Source of the DNA: Dehalobacter restrictus DSM 9455
GTDB lineage: Bacteria > Bacillota > Desulfitobacteriia > Desulfitobacteriales > Syntrophobotulaceae
Assembly (NCBI RefSeq): GCF_000512895.1
Contig: NZ_CP007033.1
Location: forward strand, 464,001-528,000
Direction: 5' to 3'
DNA: 64,000 nucleotides
Part shown: positions 1 to 10,490 of the stretch, piece by piece
Layout: the number at the start of each line of letters is the position of its first letter
Numbering within the stretch: position 1 is the stretch's first letter
Translations under genes and position numbers: made by a program
The notes under the pieces: model-generated
Told to the model about the DNA's origin: nothing
The model's database searches: none
What the model saw: the letters and a program-made list of their open reading frames with translations, nothing else

Positions 1-1
1 C

Positions 2-286
2 GGCGGCGGATATTTAAGGATTGTTAGGCTGGGACTTGATCCTGAGGGTAAATTCCAGAGACTCATGTCGGAACTCATTGGGGATGACCTTTCCCAGGAT
101 CGGGCTAACAATCTTGTGGACAGACTCAGAGAAGAAGAGCTGTTCACCAAAAGAGAAGCAATCCTGGTAAAAACGATTTTTTCCGACCGGCTTTTGGCTG
201 GAGTGACGAATTTGCCTTCTACGCTTAGGGCCCGTATGATGAAAGAAATACTGGCGAATATGTGCCGGGACGATGTTAATGATTGA
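2..286 (+). CDS. ctsR: CtsR, class III heat-shock repressor (3' part)
   Basis: This is the C-terminal part of a gene that begins before the window. The open frame runs from base 2 to a TGA at 284-286. The first residues, GGGYLRI, match the glycine-rich wing of the CtsR winged helix, the part that contacts DNA. The rest is the helical C-terminal domain that takes part in dimerisation and in McsB/ClpC-dependent inactivation. CtsR represses clp genes at heptad operators; its own operator would lie upstream and is not visible. It is followed at once by mcsA, mcsB and clpC, the classic order. The identity rests on this order plus the wing motif. Confidence 0.93.
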   Translation, partial: GGGYLRIVRLGLDPEGKFQRLMSELIGDDLSQDRANNLVDRLREEELFTKREAILVKTIFSDRLLAGVTNLPSTLRARMMKEILANMCRDDVND

Positions 287-300
287 TCGGGGGAATAGCA

Positions 301-825
301 ATGCTTTGTCAGAACTGTCAACAACGGGAGGCTGTGGTTCATCTGACCAAAATCATTAATGGACAGGCGGCGCAGCTTCATCTTTGCCAGGAATGTGCTC
401 AGAAAGCGCCTGGTACCGGCTTCAATCTCTACCCTGGAATGGTATCGGATTTTTTACAGGCATTATTTGGGGTAAATCCGGCAGGACAGTATGATCAGAC
501 GATCGTAGACAGTCAGCCCGGAAAATGTCCCGGGTGCGGAAGAACTTTTTCCCAGATACAGCAAGCCGGGAAAATGGGCTGTAGCAAATGTTACGATGAA
601 TTTGAGCCCCAAATGGAAATGCTCCTGCGCCGGATCCATGGAAGAGGGATGCATGTCGGGAAAGTGCCGGTAAGACGAGGCGCTTCGTTCCGAAACAAAC
701 AGGAAATAGTCAAATCGAAAGAACAACTCTTGGAGCTAGTAAAAGCAGAAAAGTTTGAAGAGGCAGCTATATTAAGAGACCGGATTAAAGAAATGGAGAA
801 TACTGTCGGAGGTGAAAGCAAATGA
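301..825 (+). CDS. mcsA: McsA, zinc-binding activator of McsB
   Basis: The protein has 174 residues. The N-terminal half carries four CxxC pairs (CQNC, CQEC, CPGC, CSKC), the zinc-binding part of McsA. The C-terminus has a UVR-type coiled-coil motif (EKFEEAAILRDRIKEME, about residues 150-167). McsA activates the protein arginine kinase McsB and modulates CtsR. The ATG at 301 is chosen over an in-frame ATG at 283 because a GGGGGA ribosome site lies just before it and because the CxNC motif then starts at residue 3, as is usual. The end overlaps mcsB by 4 bases (ATGA), which implies translational coupling. Confidence 0.95.
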   Translation: MLCQNCQQREAVVHLTKIINGQAAQLHLCQECAQKAPGTGFNLYPGMVSDFLQALFGVNPAGQYDQTIVDSQPGKCPGCGRTFSQIQQAGKMGCSKCYDEFEPQMEMLLRRIHGRGMHVGKVPVRRGASFRNKQEIVKSKEQLLELVKAEKFEEAAILRDRIKEMENTVGGESK

Positions 826-1889
826 CTTATCGGGAACTGCTTGCCAAAGACAGCTTCTGGATGAAGGATACCCTGGACATTCCGATTGTACTGAGTTCCA
901 GGATCAGACTGGCCAGAAATATCGCGGACAATCCTTTCCCTCACGTCATGTCCCATGATGATGCCGAAAAAATTGAAGCACAGATTTCCGGCGTCCTGGA
1001 CGGTTTTACCGCTGAAGGGGAAAAGCTTGTTTATATTCCATTGAAAATGCTTATTCCGGTGGAGAAGAAGGTATTGATTGAAAAGCATCTGGTCAGCCCG
1101 GGTTTTAACGAGACTGAATATGCACGCGGTCTGGCCTTGTCCGAAAGCCATAAAATTGCAGTCATGGTCAATGAAGAAGATCACCTGAGAATTCAGGTGC
1201 TGATGCCGGGGAACAGCCTCAGGGAAGCTTGGCATCTTGCAGGATTGGTCGATGATCATCTGGAAGCGCATCTGGATATTGCTTATAAAGAAAAGCTTGG
1301 CTATTTGACGACTTGCCCCACCAATGTTGGAACCGGCCTGAGAGTATCCGTGATGGTTCACTTGCCAGCCCTGGTGCTGACCAATCAGGTCCAGCAGGTT
1401 CTGGGTGCCCTGACTTCGCTTGGGTTGGCAGTACGCGGTCTGTACGGTGAAGGCTCCAGGCCCTTCGGAAATATCTTTCAGATATCCAACCAGGTTACTT
1501 TAGGCAAGAGTGAAGAGGACACCTTAACGCATCTTGATGCGGTGACGCGGCAGCTGATGGAACGGGAAGTCCAGATGCGGGAAGTTATTCGCAAAGAATC
1601 TCCGCTTATCGTCGAAGACAAAGTATGGAGGGCCCGGGGGACTTTGGAAAATGTCAGGATCCTTGAAACGGAAGAGATCTATTCACTTCTATCGGAGGAC
1701 CGGCTGGGCATTGATATGGGCATTTTATCTAGAGTTTCTGCAGGTTTCGTGTCTGTCTTGATTAACTCAATGCAGGGATGTCTGCAATATAATCTCAATA
1801 AGCAGCTGGATGCTTATCATATTAACGCAGAAAGAGCTAATTTTGTGCGTGGAATCTATCATCACAAAATGAGTGAGAATGTAAATTAA
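822..1889 (+). CDS. mcsB: McsB, protein arginine kinase
   Basis: The 355-residue protein has the normal family length. McsB phosphorylates arginine residues on misfolded proteins and on CtsR, marking them for ClpCP degradation. The guanido-kinase signature VLSSRIRLARNIADNPFP (about residues 23-40) binds the nucleotide, and the phosphagen-kinase catalytic segment containing TCPTNVGTGLR lies near residues 165-175. The start overlaps the mcsA stop by 4 bases. clpC follows after a gap of 31 bases with an AAGGAAGG ribosome site. Confidence 0.96.
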   Translation: MTYRELLAKDSFWMKDTLDIPIVLSSRIRLARNIADNPFPHVMSHDDAEKIEAQISGVLDGFTAEGEKLVYIPLKMLIPVEKKVLIEKHLVSPGFNETEYARGLALSESHKIAVMVNEEDHLRIQVLMPGNSLREAWHLAGLVDDHLEAHLDIAYKEKLGYLTTCPTNVGTGLRVSVMVHLPALVLTNQVQQVLGALTSLGLAVRGLYGEGSRPFGNIFQISNQVTLGKSEEDTLTHLDAVTRQLMEREVQMREVIRKESPLIVEDKVWRARGTLENVRILETEEIYSLLSEDRLGIDMGILSRVSAGFVSVLINSMQGCLQYNLNKQLDAYHINAERANFVRGIYHHKMSENVN

Positions 1890-1920
1890 ACGCCGATAGA
1901 TTTGGAAAGGAAGGATCAAA

Positions 1921-4404
1921 ATGTCAAGAAAATTTACGCAAAAGGCAGAAAAAGTATTTATGCTTGCTGAGGCGATTGCCAAACGCATGGGCCATAAGAT
2001 TATAGGGACTGAGCATATTCTTTTGGCTTTGATTGAAGAAGGAGAAGGAGTTGCCGCGAAGGCGCTGACCGGGATTGGATTGGATCCTGACAAGGTAAGC
2101 GCAAAGATTACCCAGATCATTGGCGTAGGAACCCCTATCAGCGGAGAGGTCGGATTGTCTCCGCGAGTGAAGCGCGTGATTCAGCTTGCCACCGAAGAGG
2201 CTCAACGCCAGGGGGTCAATTATATCGGAACCGAGCACATTCTGCTTGGCATGATCATTGAGGGAGAAGGAATTGCTGCGAGAGTCCTGGCGGATCTTAA
2301 GATCAGCCCGGAAAAAATATGGGAGCAGGTTGTAGAGCTCCTGGGAGGAGAAACCGAAGGCACATCAATGCCCGGAAGTTCCGCCGCGAATAACAGCAAA
2401 CCCGGACAGGCAGGTGGAACACCGACTTTAAACGAGTTCGGACGGGACTTGACGGTTATGGCCGCTGAAGGGAAGCTTGACCCCGTCGTCGGCCGGGGAA
2501 ATGAGATTGAAAGAGTCATTCAGGTGCTGAGCCGCCGGACGAAGAATAACCCTGTATTGATTGGAGAACCCGGGGTCGGAAAAACGGCCATCGCCGAGGG
2601 TTTGGCCCAAAGGATTGTTAACAACCAAGTGCCGGAGATCCTTGTCGATAAACGGGTTGTAACACTCGATCTTTCTTCGATGGTAGCAGGGACAAAATAT
2701 CGCGGTGAATTTGAAGAGAGAATGAAAAAAGTCATGGAAGAAATCCGGCTGGCGGGCAACGTGGTCGTCTTCATCGACGAACTCCATACCCTGATCGGAG
2801 CGGGGGCTGCCGAAGGAGCCATTGACGCAGCCAATATTCTGAAACCGGCTCTGGCCAGAGGAGAAATGCAATGTATCGGAGCAACGACACTCGATGAATA
2901 CCGTAAGCATATTGAACGTGATCCAGCCTTGGAAAGACGTTTTCAACCGATTAAGGTAGGAGAGCCTACAGTTGAGGAAACCGTGGCCATTCTGAAGGGC
3001 TTAAGGGACAAGTATGAAGCCCATCACAGGGTGAAGATATCCGATGAGGCAATTGATATGGCAGCGCGCTTGTCCGACAGGTATATTTCCGACAGATTTT
3101 TGCCCGATAAAGCCATCGATTTAATTGATGAGGCTGCATCCAGAGTTCGCATTCACAGTTTTACGGCACCGTCGGATTTGAAAGAGCTGGAGGAAGAAAT
3201 CGAAAATCTGAAGAAAGAAAAAGAAGCAGCCGTAAAAAGGCAGGAATTCGAAAAGGCTGCCGAAATCAGAGACGAAGAGCAAAAGAAACGCGAAAAGCTC
3301 AGCGAGATTCGTAAGAACTGGGAGGAAAGCCGAGAAAAGGACCGGATGGTCGTGGGGCCAGAGGATATCTCCAGAATCGTATCAAGTTGGACAGGAGTCC
3401 CACTGAATAAACTGGAAGAAGGAGAAAGCTTCAGACTCTTGAAATTGGAATCCCTTCTGCATGACAGCGTGATCGGACAGGACGAGGCAGTCACGGCTGT
3501 TGCCCGTTCGATCAGACGGGCCAGGGCGGGACTCAAAGACCCTAAGCGGCCCATTGGTTCGTTTATCTTCCTCGGACCGACAGGAGTCGGAAAAACCCAG
3601 CTGGCGAGGTCTTTGGCTGAATCTCTGTTTGGGGATGAAAATTCGTTGATCAGAGTTGATATGTCCGAATATATGGAAAAGCATGCCGTATCCAGGATGG
3701 TAGGTTCGCCTCCGGGATATGTCGGTCATGATGAAGGTGGTCAGCTTACGGAGGCGGTCCGCAGGAAACCATACAGCGTCATTCTGTTTGACGAAATAGA
3801 GAAGGCCCATCCTGAAGTGTTTAATATTCTGTTGCAGGTACTGGAAGACGGCAGGCTCACGGATTCTAAGGGAAGGCTTGTGGATTTCCGCAACTGCGTA
3901 TTGATTATGACGTCCAACGTCGGAGCTTCTTTCCTCAAAAAAGAATCTCTGGGTTTTGTCTCCGGAAGAAACGAAGAAAGCGAATATAAATCCATGAGTT
4001 CCAGGATCATGGAGGAACTTAAGAAGACTTTTCGTCCGGAATTTTTGAACAGAGTGGATGAAATGGTGGTATTCCATCCGCTCAAGCAAGACGATCTTGT
4101 GAAGATTACCAAAATCCTGATCAAGGATGTCAGCAAACGACTAAAAGAGCAGGAACTTGAACTGGTCCTGGATGATGAGGTTCTGGAGCATCTGGCAGAA
4201 GAGGGTAATGATCCGACTTATGGGGCGCGTCCTTTACGGAGGGCTATCCAAAAAATGATTGAGGATCCTCTGTCTGAAAAGATTCTTGAAGGAACTTATA
4301 ACGCAGGCGATATGATTAAGGTCGAACTTTCCGACAAAGAAGTCGTTTTTGTGAAACCCGCTGCCGTCAAGAAAAAGGGCGGAAAGAAACTGGAAAAGGT
4401 CTAA
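1921..4404 (+). CDS. clpC: ClpC, AAA+ unfoldase of the Clp protease
   Basis: The 827-residue Hsp100 ATPase unfolds substrates for ClpP. In order it has a double Clp-N repeat (about 1-145), AAA domain 1 with Walker A GEPGVGKT near residue 216, a middle coiled coil with a UVR motif ([14 protein letters not shown], about 440-455), AAA domain 2 with Walker A GPTGVGKT near 552, and a C-terminal D2-small domain. The middle domain is the docking site for adaptors such as McsB and MecA in relatives. The C-terminus is lysine-rich. It is the last gene of the ctsR operon, and radA follows after 13 bases. Confidence 0.97.
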   Translation: MSRKFTQKAEKVFMLAEAIAKRMGHKIIGTEHILLALIEEGEGVAAKALTGIGLDPDKVSAKITQIIGVGTPISGEVGLSPRVKRVIQLATEEAQRQGVNYIGTEHILLGMIIEGEGIAARVLADLKISPEKIWEQVVELLGGETEGTSMPGSSAANNSKPGQAGGTPTLNEFGRDLTVMAAEGKLDPVVGRGNEIERVIQVLSRRTKNNPVLIGEPGVGKTAIAEGLAQRIVNNQVPEILVDKRVVTLDLSSMVAGTKYRGEFEERMKKVMEEIRLAGNVVVFIDELHTLIGAGAAEGAIDAANILKPALARGEMQCIGATTLDEYRKHIERDPALERRFQPIKVGEPTVEETVAILKGLRDKYEAHHRVKISDEAIDMAARLSDRYISDRFLPDKAIDLIDEAASRVRIHSFTAPSDLKELEEEIENLKKEKEAAVKRQEFEKAAEIRDEEQKKREKLSEIRKNWEESREKDRMVVGPEDISRIVSSWTGVPLNKLEEGESFRLLKLESLLHDSVIGQDEAVTAVARSIRRARAGLKDPKRPIGSFIFLGPTGVGKTQLARSLAESLFGDENSLIRVDMSEYMEKHAVSRMVGSPPGYVGHDEGGQLTEAVRRKPYSVILFDEIEKAHPEVFNILLQVLEDGRLTDSKGRLVDFRNCVLIMTSNVGASFLKKESLGFVSGRNEESEYKSMSSRIMEELKKTFRPEFLNRVDEMVVFHPLKQDDLVKITKILIKDVSKRLKEQELELVLDDEVLEHLAEEGNDPTYGARPLRRAIQKMIEDPLSEKILEGTYNAGDMIKVELSDKEVVFVKPAAVKKKGGKKLEKV

Positions 4405-4417
4405 GGGGGAAGGGATT

Positions 4418-5758
4418 TTGGCAGGTCCGAAGACGAAGTTCTATTGCCGGGAATGCGGGCAGGAAAGCGCGAGATGGCTTGGAAGGTGTCCCGGATGCGG
4501 TGAATGGAATACACTGATTGAGGAGCGCGTAGAAAAATCCAAACCTACAGAACACAGAGGGATCGTTCAGGCGATCCCTCTGACTGAAATCCAAACGATG
4601 GAAGGGCAGAGACTTGATACCGGAAGTCCGGAACTTAACCGGGTTTTCGGGGGAGGGGTTGTCGAAGGGTCCTTTGTTCTATTAAGCGGGGAGCCCGGGA
4701 TTGGCAAATCCACTTTGTTTCTGCAAATGGCAGAATATCTTTCCCGGAAGGAAAATGTGCTTTATGTGTCGGGAGAGGAATCTGCCCGGCAAATCAAACT
4801 CAGGGCTGACAGAATGGAGCTTTCTTCTTCCCGGGTACATATACTCGCCGATAATTCCCTGGAAGCAGTACGTTCGGAGGTGCTGAACAAAGGCTATAAA
4901 GTCGTTTTTATTGATTCGATCCAGACAATGCTGCTCGAAGACGTTCAGTCTGCACCCGGAAGCGTCAGCCAGGTAAGGGAAGGGGCTTCTTTTTTGCTGA
5001 AACTGGCCAAAGAAAATGAGATTACGGTTTTCCTGGCCGGCCATATTACAAAGGAGGGTGCGATTGCCGGACCCAGGGTTCTGGAGCACATGGTCGATAC
5101 GGTCCTGTATTTTGAAGGAGATCAGCACCATATTTTCCGTCTGCTGCGGGCAGTTAAAAACCGTTTTGGTCCGGCCAACGAAATTGGGGTATTTGAGATG
5201 AGAGGCTGCGGTCTAGCTGATGTTACAAATCCCTCCATGTTTTTTATGGGCGATCATACACAGGTATCTGCTGGTTCCGGGGTGGCTGTCGTGATGGAAG
5301 GAACAAGGCCGCTCTTAGTGGAAGTCCAGGCTTTGGTAACATCGTCCATCTTTGCGCCGCCGAGAAGAACCGTAAACGGGATGGATTACCACCGCCTGCT
5401 GATGCTTCTGGCAGTCCTGGACAAACGAGCCGGGTACGCTTTTGGCACCCGGGATGTTTTTGTCAATATTGCCGGGGGTCTCGATGTGGATGAACCGGCA
5501 GCGGATCTTGCCGTTATTGCCTCTGTGATGTCGGGAATTAAAGATCAGCCGCTTGGAAATATGGCTTTAATCGGGGAACTCGGTTTGACCGGAGAAATTA
5601 GAGGGGTTTCTCATATTGAGCAGCGGATCAGAGAAGCGGAAAAATTTGGTTTCCAAAATTGCCTGGTACCAAAAGTCAATGCAGACAGTATCGGGAAGAC
5701 CGATTGCCGAATCATTCCGGTTAAGAACATTGAGGAAGTACTGGATTTTCTTTTTTAG
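4418..5758 (+). CDS. radA: RadA/Sms, DNA recombination ATPase
   Basis: The 446-residue protein processes branched DNA during homologous recombination and transformation. It has an N-terminal zinc finger (CREC...CPGCG, residues 10-28), a RecA-like ATPase with Walker A GEPGIGKST near residue 92, the RadA-specific KNRFG motif near residue 247, and a C-terminal Lon-like domain. The start is TTG at 4418 behind GGGGGAAGGG; no ATG fits. In most Firmicutes disA follows radA. Here the next gene is on the other strand and convergent. Confidence 0.96.
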   Translation: MAGPKTKFYCRECGQESARWLGRCPGCGEWNTLIEERVEKSKPTEHRGIVQAIPLTEIQTMEGQRLDTGSPELNRVFGGGVVEGSFVLLSGEPGIGKSTLFLQMAEYLSRKENVLYVSGEESARQIKLRADRMELSSSRVHILADNSLEAVRSEVLNKGYKVVFIDSIQTMLLEDVQSAPGSVSQVREGASFLLKLAKENEITVFLAGHITKEGAIAGPRVLEHMVDTVLYFEGDQHHIFRLLRAVKNRFGPANEIGVFEMRGCGLADVTNPSMFFMGDHTQVSAGSGVAVVMEGTRPLLVEVQALVTSSIFAPPRRTVNGMDYHRLLMLLAVLDKRAGYAFGTRDVFVNIAGGLDVDEPAADLAVIASVMSGIKDQPLGNMALIGELGLTGEIRGVSHIEQRIREAEKFGFQNCLVPKVNADSIGKTDCRIIPVKNIEEVLDFLF

Positions 5759-5777
5759 ATGATTTTGATACCAAAAT

Positions 5778-5801
5778 AAAAAAGGATGTCAAAAGACATC
5801 C
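5778..5801 (-). terminator. Intrinsic terminator of the reverse-strand gene at 5912-6304
   Basis: A perfect 7-bp stem, GGATGTC/GACATCC with an AAAA loop (5784-5801), is followed on the minus strand by six T residues and a further T-rich tract. It lies about 110 bases after the stop of the reverse gene. It is only about 25 bases past the radA stop, but on the plus strand no T-run follows it. Confidence 0.8.
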
Positions 5802-5911
5802 GCGGCAGTCATTCCAAGGCATCACTGATTTGTAAACATTAGTAACTGATATACAAATATACAAAATGACAGAAAATATCTCCGCATCCTTTAATCTTCT
5901 TTTAAGCTCAG

Positions 5912-6304
5912 CTATCTAAAATTAAAAACAGTAAGTGTTTTGAGTCTGTTTTCTTCTTTTTCCAGGATTTCGTTTACAGACAAGCCCAGAATATTGGCAA
6001 GAGCTGAGATATAAAAAAGCTGATTTCCCAGTTCGGTTTCGACAACTTCACGGCAGTTGGAACAAAGGTTTCCTACCAGATGACTGTTCAGGAGAAACTT
6101 AAGATCTGATATGGTAGCGTTTTCCGGAATTGGGCTCTTGTAGGCATCCACTGAGACACAGCCGCAAGAAGTCACAGCCTTTGTTATAGCCCTGTTTACC
6201 CGGGAAGAAGCCTCTTGTCCTTTTGATAAAATATCCAAGATGCTTTGGTGTCGAATTAGCATAGCATCAACCGTTTCTTGAAAATCATTATTGATTGGAC
6301 TCAT
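5912..6304 (-). CDS. Conserved clostridial protein of unknown function, cysteine-containing
   Basis: The 130-residue soluble protein is not one I can assign a function to. It has two cysteine clusters, CGC near residue 48 and CSNC near residue 82, which could bind a metal. It ends in a predicted helical part (NQLFYISALANILGLSVNEILEKEE). From memory, similar small proteins occur near radA and yacL in Desulfitobacterium relatives and are labelled DUF1573 in some annotations; this was not checked. A ribosome site (AGGAAG) precedes the ATG at 6304. The gene lies between radA and yacL, the place of disA in Bacillus, but its sequence does not look like DisA. Confidence 0.75.
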   Translation of the reverse strand: MSPINNDFQETVDAMLIRHQSILDILSKGQEASSRVNRAITKAVTSCGCVSVDAYKSPIPENATISDLKFLLNSHLVGNLCSNCREVVETELGNQLFYISALANILGLSVNEILEKEENRLKTLTVFNFR

Positions 6305-6424
6305 AGAACATACACTTCCTTTCTGCCAATTTCATTATAGACAGCATCTGAAGCTGTTGTCAATTTCATCAAATCGGGAAATATTTCTTGAATTAAGATA
6401 TATTGAAATAATTTGTCGTTTACT

Positions 6425-6452
6425 TTGAAAGAGAAATACAACCTGATATAAT
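6425..6452 (+). promoter_or_regulatory. Sigma-A type promoter for the yacL-ispDF genes
   Basis: TTGAAA at 6425-6430, a 16-base spacer and TATAAT at 6447-6452. It lies about 120 bases before the yacL start, in the divergent gap between yacL and the reverse gene. The rest of the gap 6305-6574 is AT-rich and shows no gene. Confidence 0.6.
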
Positions 6453-6574
6453 GATGAGATACAGGGGAAAATACCGCTAAACAATTTCATAGGGGACAGA
6501 TCAGGGAAATTTCAGACTCCTGGTATAAACAAAATAGTTTTTAGCCAAAATATAGAAAAAGGGAGGTGAATTTG

Positions 6575-7741
6575 ATGCTTAGCAAAATTGTTCGCGGCAT
6601 CATTACGCTGCTGTTTGGTGCAGCAGGAATTTACGTAGATTACTTGATATTAAAGGTTGTTGATATTCGTCAACTTAGTCAGACATTAGGTTTCGAGATT
6701 CACTTATACTGGACTTATATTATTATTTTTATTGTGTTATCTGCTTTTGGTTTCTTTCTTGCCCCTGTATGCATGAAAGTTTTCATTGGCCTTGTCAAAT
6801 GGCTGGAAAGCAGACTTATCCGCATGCCGATTCACGATTTGGTCGGAGGTTCACTTGGGGGTATTGTCGGTTTGCTGATTGCCCGTCTGGTTTGCATTAC
6901 TTTTGTGGGTATTCCGTTTCTCGGTCCGATTCTGTCGGTCATCATCAGTTTGTTACTTGGCTACGTCGGCCTGATTATTGGGATCAATCGCAAGGATGAT
7001 ATTCTTGGATTTTTCAACTTTTTACCCAAGCTGAAAGGGGAACGTGCTGAAAAAGAAAAGAATAAGGATAAAGGACACGGGAAACAATCCGCTGCTGCAG
7101 GCTATAAAGTGCTTGATACCAGTGTGATTATTGACGGCAGAATTGCGGATATTGTCAAAACGAGCTTTTTAGATGGGGTTCTTCTGATTCCTGGTTTTGT
7201 TCTGGAAGAGCTCAGACATATTGCCGATTCTTCAGACGCCTTGAAAAGAAACCGGGGTCGGAGAGGACTTGATATCCTGAATCAGATTTCCAAGGAATCG
7301 ATCATTAAGGTCGAGATCTACGAAGGTGATTTTGAAGACATCGCTGAAGTGGACAGTAAGCTTGTCAAACTGGCGAATATTCTGGACGCGCCGATATTGA
7401 CCAATGATTATAACCTAAACAAAGTGGCCGAGCTTCAGGGGATAAAAGTCTTAAATATCAATGAATTGGCCAATGCTGTGAAACCAGTCGTCCTTCCGGG
7501 CGAAGAGATGTATATTCAGATAATGAAGGAAGGAAAAGAGGCTGGACAGGGCGTAGCTTATCTGGATGACGGAACGATGGTTGTCGTTGACGGAGGACGC
7601 AGGTACATTGGGCAACAGACCACCGTGCTGGTTACGACTGTTCTGCAAACTGCTGCAGGTAGGATGATCTTTGCTAAACCCAAAGGGATGCAGGAAAAAT
7701 CATCTGAGGAGTTTTCCCATGAGTTTAATGCATTCGGCTGA
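6575..7741 (+). CDS. yacL: YacL/PilT-type PIN and TRAM domain membrane protein
   Basis: The 388-residue protein has an N-terminal region with four hydrophobic segments (about residues 8-28, 45-68, 85-105 and 108-130), a charged linker rich in Lys and Glu, a PIN nuclease-like domain starting [16 protein letters not shown] near residue 180, and a C-terminal TRAM domain. PIN acidic residues are kept, including the DTS aspartate and LTNDYN. The family is presumed to act on RNA at the membrane; its substrate is unknown. ATG 6575 is preferred to GTG 6566 because GGGAGGTG overlaps the GTG and is well placed for the ATG. ispDF starts inside its 3' end. Confidence 0.92.
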   Translation: MLSKIVRGIITLLFGAAGIYVDYLILKVVDIRQLSQTLGFEIHLYWTYIIIFIVLSAFGFFLAPVCMKVFIGLVKWLESRLIRMPIHDLVGGSLGGIVGLLIARLVCITFVGIPFLGPILSVIISLLLGYVGLIIGINRKDDILGFFNFLPKLKGERAEKEKNKDKGHGKQSAAAGYKVLDTSVIIDGRIADIVKTSFLDGVLLIPGFVLEELRHIADSSDALKRNRGRRGLDILNQISKESIIKVEIYEGDFEDIAEVDSKLVKLANILDAPILTNDYNLNKVAELQGIKVLNINELANAVKPVVLPGEEMYIQIMKEGKEAGQGVAYLDDGTMVVVDGGRRYIGQQTTVLVTTVLQTAAGRMIFAKPKGMQEKSSEEFSHEFNAFG

Positions 7742-8906
7742 TATTGCGGCTATTGTACCTGCTGCTGGGCAGGGAAAAAGGATGGGGGGTCAAGGCAACA
7801 AGCTTCTGCTTGAACTTGCCGGGACCCCTATCCTTGTTTTTACTCTAAAAACACTGGAACTTTGTCCGCTAATTAAAGAGATCATTATTCCTGCGGCAAG
7901 GGCAGATATTTTGACAATTAAAAAGTTGGTGGCGAAATACAGTCTAAATAAGGTAACGGCAGTGGTTGAGGGAGGTGCTGAAAGGCAGGAATCCGTTTAC
8001 CGGGCGCTTCAGTCCTTAAGTACTGAGGTGGACAGCGTGATCGTCCATGACGGTGCCAGACCTTTATTAACACTGGATAATCTGAACCGTTTTGTTGAAG
8101 AAACGGCGGACTTCGAAGCGGCCGTCATGGCTGTACCTTTGAAAGATACTGTGAAAAAGGTTGATGCTCAGGGCCGGGTTGTGGAAACACCCCCGCGGGA
8201 ACAGCTTCGGGCGATTCAAACACCGCAGATTTTTAACCGGAACCTTTTAGAAAAAGTACACAAACTCGCCTTTGAACAGCAGTACCTGGCCACGGACGAT
8301 GCTTCTCTATTTGAGTGGCAGGGCTTACCGGTCAGGGTTGTTGAAGGTAGTTACGAGAATATCAAAGTGACCACGCCTGAAGATATGCTTTGGGCGGAGT
8401 CCATCCTGTGCAGAAGAAGAGAGGTGCCTCAAATGAAGATAGGACTGGGCTACGATGTCCATGCACTGGTTGAGGGACGGATGTTGATTCTGGGCGGAGT
8501 AGAAATTCCCCATGACAAAGGACTTTTGGGGCATTCTGATGCGGATGTTCTGACGCATGCCGTAATGGATGCGATGCTCGGGGCTTGTGCGCTTGGTGAT
8601 ATCGGCAAACATTTTCCCGACAGCGATGCCCGGTACAAAGGCATTTCCAGTCTGGCATTGCTGGCTGAAGTTGTAAAGCTTGCGCAAGGTGAAGGCTACA
8701 GGCTTGGGAATCTGGATAGTGTGATTGTCGCTCAGAAACCGAAAGTATTGCCTTATATCGCGCAGATGAGAAAGAATCTGGCAGAGATTCTGAACGCAAG
8801 TCCGGACTGTATATCGATCAAAGCAACGACGACGGAATATCTGGGCTTCGAAGGCAGAGAAGAAGGAATCAGTTCCCAGGCAATCGTTTGTCTTTTGCCT
8901 GTATGA
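7719..8906 (+). CDS. ispDF: IspDF, fused MEP cytidylyltransferase and MECDP synthase
   Basis: A single reading frame of 395 residues joins two enzymes of the non-mevalonate isoprenoid pathway. Residues 1-235 are IspD ([14 protein letters not shown] nucleotide site; [14 protein letters not shown]). Residues 239-395 are IspF ([24 protein letters not shown] metal site; [20 protein letters not shown]). No stop separates them. The start at ATG 7719 follows GAGGAG and overlaps the end of yacL by 23 bases. An internal ATG at 8433, preceded by GAGAGGTG, could also give free IspF. IspE, the enzyme acting between these two, is not in the window. Confidence 0.95.
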   Translation: MSLMHSADIAAIVPAAGQGKRMGGQGNKLLLELAGTPILVFTLKTLELCPLIKEIIIPAARADILTIKKLVAKYSLNKVTAVVEGGAERQESVYRALQSLSTEVDSVIVHDGARPLLTLDNLNRFVEETADFEAAVMAVPLKDTVKKVDAQGRVVETPPREQLRAIQTPQIFNRNLLEKVHKLAFEQQYLATDDASLFEWQGLPVRVVEGSYENIKVTTPEDMLWAESILCRRREVPQMKIGLGYDVHALVEGRMLILGGVEIPHDKGLLGHSDADVLTHAVMDAMLGACALGDIGKHFPDSDARYKGISSLALLAEVVKLAQGEGYRLGNLDSVIVAQKPKVLPYIAQMRKNLAEILNASPDCISIKATTTEYLGFEGREEGISSQAIVCLLPV

Positions 8907-9013
8907 CCTGATATAATATTAAACGCAATTATTCTTATATTTTTAATATCTTGTATTTTATTAATACCTGCTGAAGACAAGCAGTACGAAGTAGAAATGA
9001 GGTTATGTCGGTT

Positions 9014-10471
9014 ATGACGGTGAAAGTAAGGTTTGCTCCAAGCCCGACCGGGCCCCTGCATATCGGAGGAGCCAGGTCAGCTCTTTTTAATTATTTGTTT
9101 GCAGCAGGCAGAGGCGGGACCTTCGTCTTTAGGATAGAGGATACCGACCTGGAACGGTCGAGCCGGGAATCAGAGCAGGATATCATGAAAGCGCTGCACT
9201 GGCTGGGGATCACCTGGGATGAGGGAATAGACGCCGGCGGAGATTCCGGCCCTTACAGGCAGACGGAAAGGCTCGATACATACCGTGAATACACGGATAA
9301 GCTTCTTCAGAACGGACATGCTTACCTGTGCTACTGTTCAGAAGAAGAACTGGAACAGGAGCGTCAGGAGCTGAGTTCCCGTGGGGAGACCCCGCGCTAT
9401 CTCGGAAAATGCCGGACGCTGACCGCAGAACAGCGCCAGGTTTATGAAGCGGAAGGGAGGAAACCTGTTGTCCGCTTCCGAGTGCCGGAAGACCAGGATA
9501 TCGTGATCAATGACCTGGTCAGAGGGAAAGTCATTTTTGAAAGTAATGGAATCGGGGATTATATCATTGTCAAATCAGATGGAATCCCCACATACAATTA
9601 TGCCGTGGTCATCGACGATGTCCTGATGGGCATCACGCATGTCGTCAGAGGAGAAGAACATCTATCCAATACGCCGCGTCAGGTCTTAATTTATGAGGCC
9701 CTTGGAATGAAAGTACCGGATTTTGCCCATATCTCCTTGATTTTGAATACTGAAGGGCGGAAGATGAGCAAACGGGACGGGGATACTGCTGTCATGGATT
9801 ATTTCCATAAAGGGTATTTGCCGGAGGCCGTCGTGAACTTTATCGCGCTTTTAGGCTGGTCGCCTTCCGGTGAGCAGGAATTTTTTACGATCGAAGAACT
9901 CAAGAAAGAATTTTCATTGGAAAAAGTATCAAAGAGCCCGGCAGTTTTTGATTTGAATAAACTGAACTACATTAATGCGCACTACCTGAAACAGACTGCT
10001 TCGGCAGACCTTGCCCGGTTGGTGCTGCCGTTTTTGAGAGAAAAAGGACTTTTTCCGAATGAGCTTTCTTTGGCTGAACAGCAGTGGGTGACCGGCTTTA
10101 TTGACGCCGTCAAGGAAAAAATCAACTGCTTAAGCGAGGTTAAGTCCTATATTCATTATTTTATTGGAACAGAAATTGATGTGCTGACGGAGGAAGCTGA
10201 AGCGATTATGAAGGCAGATACCGTACCGGTAGTGCTGCAGCTTTTTGCAGCCAAGGTCCGGGAAGCTGCGCTGCTTGACGCACCGGCAGCCAAGAGCATA
10301 TTAAAAGAGATCACCAAAGAACTTAACCTGAAAGGCAAGGATGTATTTATGCCGGTTAGGATTGCGCTTACGGGGCAGATGCATGGCCCTGACCTCGACC
10401 GGATCATGGAGCTGCTCGGCAAAGAAAATATTTACGGGCGATTGGAGAAAACGGCTGCTTATCCGAAGTAA
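9014..10471 (+). CDS. gltX: Glutamyl-tRNA synthetase
   Basis: The 485-residue class I synthetase charges tRNA-Glu. The HIGH-type site is [11 protein letters not shown] (near residue 10) and the KMSKR loop is [12 protein letters not shown] (near 250). The helical anticodon-binding domain is complete. Cysteines in CYC...C near residues 110-135 recall the zinc-binding part of some GluRS. ATG 9014 is preferred to ATG 9005 because the GAGG ribosome site lies only 2 bases from the latter. The 107-base gap before it is AT-rich and holds a small CTGCT/AGCAG hairpin. cysE, usual between gltX and cysS in Bacilli, is absent. Confidence 0.95.
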   Translation: MTVKVRFAPSPTGPLHIGGARSALFNYLFAAGRGGTFVFRIEDTDLERSSRESEQDIMKALHWLGITWDEGIDAGGDSGPYRQTERLDTYREYTDKLLQNGHAYLCYCSEEELEQERQELSSRGETPRYLGKCRTLTAEQRQVYEAEGRKPVVRFRVPEDQDIVINDLVRGKVIFESNGIGDYIIVKSDGIPTYNYAVVIDDVLMGITHVVRGEEHLSNTPRQVLIYEALGMKVPDFAHISLILNTEGRKMSKRDGDTAVMDYFHKGYLPEAVVNFIALLGWSPSGEQEFFTIEELKKEFSLEKVSKSPAVFDLNKLNYINAHYLKQTASADLARLVLPFLREKGLFPNELSLAEQQWVTGFIDAVKEKINCLSEVKSYIHYFIGTEIDVLTEEAEAIMKADTVPVVLQLFAAKVREAALLDAPAAKSILKEITKELNLKGKDVFMPVRIALTGQMHGPDLDRIMELLGKENIYGRLEKTAAYPK

Positions 10472-10490
10472 GTACAAGGAGGAAATCGTG

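Noticed and set aside
591-1361. Open frame of 256 codons on the minus strand
   Set aside because: It lies opposite mcsA and mcsB, whose family motifs are certain; its translation shows no domain.
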